Shown one piece after another: positions 46,611 to 51,960 of a stretch of 51,960 bases of DNA. The notes under the pieces are model-generated. The model saw only the letters and a list, made by a program, of their open reading frames with translations. It was not told where the DNA came from and did no database searches. How positions within the stretch are numbered: the first letter of the stretch is position 1; each line of letters starts with the position of its first letter. The position numbers and the translations under genes are program-made. The stretch lies in NCBI GenBank assembly GCA_015067715.1, contig SVLY01000015.1, positions 1 through 51,960 of the forward strand, given 5' to 3'. Origin of the DNA: Oscillospiraceae bacterium (lineage in GTDB: Bacteria > Bacillota > Clostridia > Oscillospirales > QAMX01).

Positions 46611-49041
46611 GCTTAAAAAGCTGTTCAGCACTCCGGTGTTTCTGGTGATAATTCTCGTGCTTCTGGCAGCAAACGCCGTCTACGCCGAGAAAAACACCTC
46701 GCTGAGCTATCTGGACGCCTACAACGCCATCCACGAAGACCTTGACGCCATGACCCAGGAAGAACAGAACCGCTACGTCGCCGAAAGGCTCTCAATGCTG
46801 AACTTCGCCTTTGAGCTTCAGCGAATGTCCGAATTCGGAGAGGAAGAATCCGAGGCCATGATAGAGAGCGTAATGGCCGGAAAGAGCGAAGAGTTCATCC
46901 AGACCACCATGGCCGCCGTTGAGGACGGCTCCATAACCAAATACTTCCCCGGAAACATCCGGTCGGAGTATTACCTCTTTGAAAAGGTCTCCGAGGCAAT
47001 GAACTCCACCTATTCCTACGAGACCTACGTCAAGGACATAATCAAAAGAGCCCAGATAATGCTTATCACGGGCACGGTGTCCAACGACAGCAAATTTATT
47101 TACAACAACACCTCCAAGACTCTGGAGGATTTCTCCGATTTTCCTCCCGTTGAAGTTAAATATTCCGTCTCCAACGGTGTGCTTGCCGCCACAGACACTC
47201 CCCTTACGGATATCTTCTGCATCGTTGCGGTGGCAATTGCCGGCGTTTTCGTCTGCCGTACCGAAAGGGACGACGGAATTCTGGCCATCGTCATGCCCAC
47301 GGCAAAGGGCAGGAGCGCAACGGCCGTTGCAAAGCTTGTCACACTTCTGCTGGCCTCCTGGGCGGCCTGTCTTCTGCTCTGCGCCACCAACTACGGCTTT
47401 GCTCTTTTCCGCTACGGCTTCGGGGATACCTCACGCTCCATCCAGTCCATCCACGAATTTGCAAGCTGTACCTCGCTGATCTCCGTGGGACAGTTCCTGC
47501 TTCTGTCACTCATCGTCAAGCTGGTCTCCGCCGCGGTGTGGGGCACGGTTATCTTCGTGGCCGCAAACGCTTTCCGCCGCACCAGCCTGAGCCTGCTTGT
47601 CTATCTGGGAGCCTTTGCCCTCAGCGCCGCCGCAAGCGCCCTGCCCAGCGGCTCCCGGCTGACCCTTCTGCGCTACGCCAACCCCGTATCCTTCTTCGAC
47701 GCGGGCTCCGTTGTGGGCAAATACATCAACCTCAACTTCTTCGGAGCCGCCGTGGGCATCCGCCCCACCTGCATCGTTTTTGGGGTGCTGATCGTTCTGG
47801 GCTGTGTGTTCTGGGGAATCTGGACCTTTGCAAAAATGTACCCCTCCGCAACGGCAAAGACGATTCGCCTCCGCACGGGAAAGCTCCGCATCAGGGGACA
47901 TTCCGTTGGCTTCTACGAGCTTAAAAAGCTCTTCGTCTACCGCCTTGGCATTGCGGTCCTCATTGCCGCGGCGCTGTTCCAGATAAACTCCGCCGACAAC
48001 GTCTATTACGACACCGGCGAAGACGAGTCCCTTTTCCGGGCTTACATGACCAAGCTCGAGGGGCCTGTGGACGGCACTCAGGACGTATTTATTGAGGAGG
48101 AGCGCCAACGCATTTTCAGCGCCGGAGACGAGATAGCGGCGCTTGAGCAGAAATATGCCGAAGGGCTTATCAGCTACAAGGAGTTTGCCACGGAAAACTC
48201 CCGGCTTCTCTCCCTGCAAAAGCGTGCCTCTGCCTTCTCCATGCTGGAAAGCTACCAATACAGCATTCAGGAGTCCGGAGCCGACACCTACGTCTACCCC
48301 ACGGGCTACAAAATGCTCTTCAACCACCGCACCACCGCCAACACTCACGCCATGCTGGAGAGCATAGTGCTGATAGTCGGTCTGTCCTCCCTATTTGCGG
48401 GAGATTTTGAAAGCGGCACGGTGTTTTTGCTCAATCCCCTCCCAAGGGGAAGAAAATACCTCTACCGCAGAAAGCTGGCCTCCGCGGCGCTGTTCTGCGT
48501 TGCAACTGCCGTTATATCCTTTATTCCCGACTATTTCACCGTTAAAGAAAGCTTCAGCCTCAATTTCTGGACGGCCTCCACCGCTTCTCTGCCGTTTTTG
48601 AGCGACATTCCCTTCCAAATGCCCATCTGGGTGTTCTACGGGGTGCTCTGGGCGGTCAGGATATTCGGCGCGCTGGTCACGGCCGCACTTATATCCGCCA
48701 TCGGCTGTGCCGTTAAGAAAAACGGCATAACCATGATCGCCTCGGGCGCGGTACTTCTTATCCCCCTCGCGGCAGAAAAGCTTTTCTTCACCTCCCTCAC
48801 CCCCTTCACCCTTCTGCCGCTGCAAAACGGAACTCCCGAAATACTCAGCTCCTTCCCCTCATACCTTTTTGCCTTCATCCTCTACGGCGCGGTTGGGCTG
48901 ATATGCGTTCTGTTTGTAAGACGGCGCTTTACAAGGGAGACCGGGCTTATAGCCAGGCTGGCCAAAAAGCTTATCAAAAAACTGCTCCGCAAAATTTTCG
49001 GTAAGCCCGTAAAAAAAGTTGCAATCAACAGCGGACGGTGA
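46591..49041 (+). CDS. ABC transporter permease made of two similar halves
   Basis: 816 residues. The ATG at 46591 follows GGAGGTG, inside the end of the ATPase gene. The N-terminal half starts MRLIKYELKKLFSTPVFLVII with a long extracytoplasmic segment and then several helices. A second half restarts near residue 430 with GFYELKKLFVYRLGIAVLI, another long extracytoplasmic segment (about 460-570) and a second helix bundle. This looks like an internal duplication of an ABC-2-type permease, so one polypeptide could form the whole channel with an ATPase dimer. The C-terminal end is a basic cytoplasmic tail (KKLIKKLLRKIFGKPVKK). Confidence 0.85.
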   Translation: MRLIKYELKKLFSTPVFLVIILVLLAANAVYAEKNTSLSYLDAYNAIHEDLDAMTQEEQNRYVAERLSMLNFAFELQRMSEFGEEESEAMIESVMAGKSEEFIQTTMAAVEDGSITKYFPGNIRSEYYLFEKVSEAMNSTYSYETYVKDIIKRAQIMLITGTVSNDSKFIYNNTSKTLEDFSDFPPVEVKYSVSNGVLAATDTPLTDIFCIVAVAIAGVFVCRTERDDGILAIVMPTAKGRSATAVAKLVTLLLASWAACLLLCATNYGFALFRYGFGDTSRSIQSIHEFASCTSLISVGQFLLLSLIVKLVSAAVWGTVIFVAANAFRRTSLSLLVYLGAFALSAAASALPSGSRLTLLRYANPVSFFDAGSVVGKYINLNFFGAAVGIRPTCIVFGVLIVLGCVFWGIWTFAKMYPSATAKTIRLRTGKLRIRGHSVGFYELKKLFVYRLGIAVLIAAALFQINSADNVYYDTGEDESLFRAYMTKLEGPVDGTQDVFIEEERQRIFSAGDEIAALEQKYAEGLISYKEFATENSRLLSLQKRASAFSMLESYQYSIQESGADTYVYPTGYKMLFNHRTTANTHAMLESIVLIVGLSSLFAGDFESGTVFLLNPLPRGRKYLYRRKLASAALFCVATAVISFIPDYFTVKESFSLNFWTASTASLPFLSDIPFQMPIWVFYGVLWAVRIFGALVTAALISAIGCAVKKNGITMIASGAVLLIPLAAEKLFFTSLTPFTLLPLQNGTPEILSSFPSYLFAFILYGAVGLICVLFVRRRFTRETGLIARLAKKLIKKLLRKIFGKPVKKVAINSGR

Positions 49042-49047
49042 TATAAT
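49019..49047 (+). promoter_or_regulatory. Sigma-A promoter of the SGNH hydrolase gene
   Basis: TTGCAA (49019-49024), exactly 17 bp, TATAAT (49042-49047) and CAAA. It lies mostly within the last codons of the permease gene, so the esterase can be expressed independently. Confidence 0.8.
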
Positions 49048-49083
49048 CAAACCGTAACTTTTCCGAAAGGAGAATTCCCCCCA

Positions 49084-50124
49084 ATGTACGATTTGTATGC
49101 ATGCACCGAGCCTGTCTGGAAGGGCACAAGAGCCTACCGCGAAAGCTTTCTGCCCAGAACCGACAGAGTCCGGCTTCTCTACCCCGCAGAAAGCATTGTC
49201 TGCGTTGAAAACCTTGCCGGCACCGTCACCTATCAGGAGGGCAGGGACTATATTCTTGAAGACGGCGGTCTCACCATCCCTGAGGGCTCTGCCATCCACA
49301 TTATGACGGACGAAGAATATAATCCCGCCACCGCCGATGCGGAGCACCACTCTGAGATCGGCTTTGGGTGCGTAAACGGCGGATACCTTATCTTTGGAGA
49401 GGGTCACTTCTTCCACGATATCTCCTACGCCGTCACCTACGACCACTCCGGAAAGTGGGAGGGGCTCGTTCCCACGGCTCACCCCGAAAGACTTCCCGCC
49501 ACCAAGGGCAGGCTCCGCCGGGGAGAAAAGCTGAAATTCGGCTTCCTTGGAGACAGCATCGGCGCCGGCGCAAACGCTTCCGGCATGACCGGAGCCGAGC
49601 CCTATCTGCCCATCTGGCCCGAGCTGGTCTGCGAAAAGCTTCGCGCCCTCACCGGAGCGGACGTTGAATGCATCAACCACTCCGTTGGCGGCATGGACAG
49701 CAACTGGGGCGTTGACGTTGTGGAAGAAAAGTTTGCGGACAATATCCCGGACGTTCTGCTGATCGAATTTGGCATGAACGACGCCACCGGCGGCATGGAG
49801 CGCTACCCCTTCCGCAACAACTGCCGCACCATTGCCCATAAGATCCGCAGGCTCAACCCCGAATGCGAGATCATCTTCGTTTCCACCACAATGCCCAACC
49901 CCGACTCCTTCTTCCTCAAAAACCACGAGACCCACGAGTTTTTGCTCACCGGTCTTGCAGACGAGTTCGGAGCCCAGGGTGAGGTGGTTCCCATGACCTC
50001 CGTCCATAAAGCCCTTCTGAAGAGAAAGAGCTACGTGGACATGACCGGCAACAATATCAACCACCCCAACGACTACCTCGTCCGGGTGTACGCCCAGTCC
50101 ATTCTGGCGGTGCTGGGATATTAA
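49084..50124 (+). CDS. SGNH/GDSL-type esterase
   Basis: 346 residues, no signal peptide. After an N-terminal beta-sandwich of about 145 residues, the SGNH blocks appear in order: FLGDSIGAGANASG (catalytic Ser), INHSVGGMDSNWG (Gly), IEFGMNDATGG (Asn) and NHPNDYLVRVYAQ (Asp/His). AAAGGAG lies 11 nt before the ATG. Such two-domain proteins are often carbohydrate acetyl-esterases (CE2/CE20-like). It stands alone between its own promoter and the TPP riboswitch promoter. Confidence 0.9.
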   Translation: MYDLYACTEPVWKGTRAYRESFLPRTDRVRLLYPAESIVCVENLAGTVTYQEGRDYILEDGGLTIPEGSAIHIMTDEEYNPATADAEHHSEIGFGCVNGGYLIFGEGHFFHDISYAVTYDHSGKWEGLVPTAHPERLPATKGRLRRGEKLKFGFLGDSIGAGANASGMTGAEPYLPIWPELVCEKLRALTGADVECINHSVGGMDSNWGVDVVEEKFADNIPDVLLIEFGMNDATGGMERYPFRNNCRTIAHKIRRLNPECEIIFVSTTMPNPDSFFLKNHETHEFLLTGLADEFGAQGEVVPMTSVHKALLKRKSYVDMTGNNINHPNDYLVRVYAQSILAVLGY

Positions 50125-50139
50125 GCTTTATTTCCCCCC

Positions 50140-50168
50140 TTGCCAAAAGGGGAAAAAGGGTGTATAAT
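50140..50168 (+). promoter_or_regulatory. Promoter of the thiamine operon
   Basis: TTGCCA (50140-50145), exactly 17 bp, TATAAT (50163-50168). The -35 box lies in the loop and arm of a CCCC...GGGG hairpin (50133-50153) that resembles the CCCCCTTGCC(T)AAAAGGGG repeat module and may end the esterase transcript. Confidence 0.75.
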
Positions 50169-50187
50169 TACCCCTGCAACTGAAAAC

Positions 50188-50268
50188 AAACGGGAGCTTG
50201 TATACAGGCTGAGAGGAAGGTGTGACCTTCGACCGAGAACCTGATTTGGATAATGCCAACGTAGGGAC
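50188..50268 (+). ncRNA. TPP (THI-box) riboswitch aptamer
   Basis: The conserved features are present in order: GGGAGC at the first stem, GGCTGAGAGG, ACCGAGAACCTGATTTGGAT and AATGCCAACGTAGGGA. It binds thiamine pyrophosphate and precedes thiS-thiF-thiG. The terminator at 50309-50341 gives the OFF state: ligand binding should favour it and stop transcription. Confidence 0.96.
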
Positions 50269-50308
50269 GCCTGATACGGAGTTTATCGGGAAGAACAGAG
50301 TTAATCAA

Positions 50309-50341
50309 AGGGAGTTACCGAATCGGTAACTCCCTTTTTTT
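50309..50341 (+). terminator. Riboswitch-controlled terminator
   Basis: GGGAGTTACCGA and TCGGTAACTCCC form a 12-bp stem with a very short loop, followed by seven T (50335-50341). It is the expression platform of the TPP riboswitch, 22 nt before thiS. Confidence 0.92.
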
Positions 50342-50362
50342 CATTGCTTTTCGGAGGTAAAA

Positions 50363-50557
50363 ATGGTAAAGATCAACGGAGAAGAATTCAATGCTCAAGG
50401 CAAAACCGTAGCTGAATATCTCGCAGGGGCGGGCTACGACCAAAAACGCATTGCCGTGGAGCTCAACGGCGAAATCGTTCCAAAATCGAAGTACGGAGAG
50501 ACCGCGCTTCGCGACGGCGACAGCGTTGAGATCGTGAGCTTCGTGGGAGGCGGCTGA
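50363..50557 (+). CDS. thiS: ThiS sulfur carrier protein
   Basis: 64 residues with the ubiquitin-like fold and the required C-terminal GlyGly in VEIVSFVGGG, which is adenylated by ThiF and then carries the thiocarboxylate used to form the thiazole ring. The N-terminal KINGEEFNAQGKTVAEYL is typical. GGAGG is 5-7 nt upstream of the ATG. Stop and thiF start overlap by 1 nt. Confidence 0.95.
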   Translation: MVKINGEEFNAQGKTVAEYLAGAGYDQKRIAVELNGEIVPKSKYGETALRDGDSVEIVSFVGGG

Positions 50558-51189
50558 TGATCACAAAAGAAGAATGGGACAAAGCCCTGACCGGGCGCCA
50601 CGGAGAAAAACTGCAAAAGAGATTTTCATCGGCAACCGTCGCCCTGTGCGGACTTGGGGGACTGGGGTCAAACATAGCCCTGTCCCTTGCCCGTGCGGGT
50701 GTGGGTAAGCTGATACTCATCGACTTTGACAGGGTGGACGTAACCAACCTCCACCGTCAGCAGTACAAGGCAAGTCAAGTGGGGATGAACAAGACCGACG
50801 CTCTTTTTGAAAATCTCCGGGAGATCGCCCCCTATACCCGCATTGAGACCCACACGCTTAAGATCACGGAAGAAAACGCCGTCCCCCTGCTTCAGGGCGC
50901 AGATATCGTCTGCGAGGCTTTCGACTGCGCCGAGGCAAAGGCCATGCTGACGGATACCGTGCTCGAAAAGCTGCCGGACAAGTTTCTCGTGGCGGCGTCC
51001 GGCATGGCAGGTCTTGGCAGCGCAAATTCAATTCGCACGAGAAAAATCACAGACAGGTTTTATCTGTGCGGAGACGGCCAAAGCGACGTAAGCTCAGAGG
51101 GAAGCCTTATTTCCTCCCGGGTGATGCTCTGCGCCGCCCACCAGGCACACACTGTCCTGCGTATTCTGGCAGGAGAATTTGATGTATAA
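50557..51189 (+). CDS. thiF: ThiF adenylyltransferase (short clostridial form)
   Basis: 210 residues, E1-like. It has LCGLGGLGSNIALSLARAG (ATP-binding Gly-rich loop), LIDFDRVDVTNLHRQQY (Asp and Arg of the active site) and CEAFDCAEAKAML. It lacks the CxxC zinc-binding pairs of the E. coli protein and is shorter, as in the clostridial ThiF family 2. It activates the ThiS C-terminus. It overlaps thiS by 1 nt and is 18 nt before thiG. Confidence 0.92.
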   Translation: MITKEEWDKALTGRHGEKLQKRFSSATVALCGLGGLGSNIALSLARAGVGKLILIDFDRVDVTNLHRQQYKASQVGMNKTDALFENLREIAPYTRIETHTLKITEENAVPLLQGADIVCEAFDCAEAKAMLTDTVLEKLPDKFLVAASGMAGLGSANSIRTRKITDRFYLCGDGQSDVSSEGSLISSRVMLCAAHQAHTVLRILAGEFDV

Positions 51190-51207
51190 AGAAAGAAGGA
51201 AACAAAA

Positions 51208-51960
51208 ATGAACAACGACAAGCTCATCATCGGAGGCCGGGAGTTTAGCTCCCGCTTTATTCTCGGCTCCGGAAAATACTCCATGAAGCTCATCGAAGCC
51301 GCCGTTAAGGATGCCGGAGCGGAGATCATCACCCTTGCCGTCCGCCGGGCAAACACAAAGGAACAGGAGAGCATTCTGGACTACATTCCCCAAGGGATAA
51401 CCCTTCTCCCCAACACATCCGGCGCACGAAACGCCGACGAGGCCGTGCGCATCGCCCGGCTTTCCCGGGAGCTTGGGTGCGGCGATTTTGTGAAGATCGA
51501 GATCATGCGTGACTCAAAATATCTGCTCCCCGACAACCGGGAGACCGTCAAGGCAACCGAGATACTTGCCAAAGAGGGTTTCGTGGTTATGCCCTATATG
51601 TATCCCGATCTCAACGTAGCCCGTGACCTGGTTTCCGCCGGCGCGGCAAGCGTTATGCCCCTTGCCTCCCCCATCGGCTCAAACAAGGGACTTGCAACGA
51701 AAGAGTTTATTCAGATACTCATCGACGAGATCGACCTGCCCATCATCGTGGATGCCGGCATCGGCAGACCCTCCCAGGCCTGCGAGGCAATGGAGATGGG
51801 CGCCGCGGCGATCATGGCAAACACTGCACTTGCTACCGCAGGAGACCTGCCCATGATGGCATCTGCATTTAAGAATGCCATTGAAGCAGGACGTAAGGCA
51901 TATCTTTCCGGTCTTGGCAGAGTGCTCTCCCGTGGTGCTTCTGCTTCCGATCCGCTGACA
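51208..51960 (+). CDS. thiG: ThiG thiazole synthase (3' end cut by the window)
   Basis: 251 codons to the window edge, out of about 255-260 expected, so nearly complete. It starts [26 protein letters not shown]. The catalytic region [46 protein letters not shown] and [31 protein letters not shown] are all typical. It condenses deoxyxylulose phosphate, ThiS thiocarboxylate and dehydroglycine to the thiazole. The last visible codons read SASDPLT with no stop; thiH would be expected downstream. Confidence 0.94.
   Translation, partial: MNNDKLIIGGREFSSRFILGSGKYSMKLIEAAVKDAGAEIITLAVRRANTKEQESILDYIPQGITLLPNTSGARNADEAVRIARLSRELGCGDFVKIEIMRDSKYLLPDNRETVKATEILAKEGFVVMPYMYPDLNVARDLVSAGAASVMPLASPIGSNKGLATKEFIQILIDEIDLPIIVDAGIGRPSQACEAMEMGAAAIMANTALATAGDLPMMASAFKNAIEAGRKAYLSGLGRVLSRGASASDPLT

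Overview
The window looks like a chromosome segment of a Gram-positive, strictly anaerobic gut-type Clostridia (Oscillospirales-like). Pointers are an NfnAB transhydrogenase pair, a DUF951 protein, a clostridial short ThiF, a CcpM-type peptide-maturation set, strong GGAGG ribosome binding sites, sigma-A promoters with exact 17-bp spacers, and intergenic stretches full of GTAGGG-punctuated hairpin repeats. No tRNA, rRNA, transposase, phage gene or CRISPR array was seen.

Layout. 1-930: repeat mosaic. 997-4840: LytTR response regulator, a GHKL kinase lacking any membrane sensor, and a large glycoside hydrolase. 4963-17585: an AT-richer peptide natural-product (RiPP) cluster. It encodes a TetR regulator fused to a radical SAM/SPASM maturase, an acyl-carrier-like protein, a 37-residue Cys-rich precursor, a strong palindromic terminator/attenuator, a subtilisin-like protease fused to a P-loop domain, two pairs of ABC exporter half-transporters, and an unknown 345-aa protein. 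The second transporter pair has its own promoter behind two 9-bp direct repeats 21 bp apart, the geometry of a LytTR-regulator operator. 17586-19257: repeats and terminators. 19328-25326: a two-gene glycoside hydrolase operon (a paralogue of the first hydrolase, then a GH2 enzyme). 25327-26830: a symmetric GAAAT/ATTTC hairpin array and a 3.5-copy tandem repeat of about 340 bp.

26837-35168 (minus strand): PhoB-type regulator, histidine kinase, a membrane-anchored HtrA-like protein that has lost catalytic His and Ser, and a GH38 alpha-mannosidase, closely spaced. 35254-38701: DUF951, a small unknown, an MBL-fold hydrolase, a Gfo/Idh/MocA oxidoreductase and NAD kinase. 38801-41044: nfnA-nfnB. 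41102-45204 (minus): Na/phosphate symporter, zinc-ribbon membrane protein, D-2-hydroxyacid dehydrogenase and HpcH/HpaI aldolase, probably one transcript. 45720-50124: an ABC ATPase/permease pair and an SGNH esterase. 50190-51960: a TPP riboswitch controlling thiS-thiF-thiG, with thiG running off the end.

The standout is the peptide cluster. A working model (inference): the TetR half of the fusion senses a signal and controls the promoter in front of it; the rSAM half, with the carrier protein, modifies the four-Cys core; the cytoplasmic S8 protease removes the leader; and the ABC pairs export the product or give immunity.
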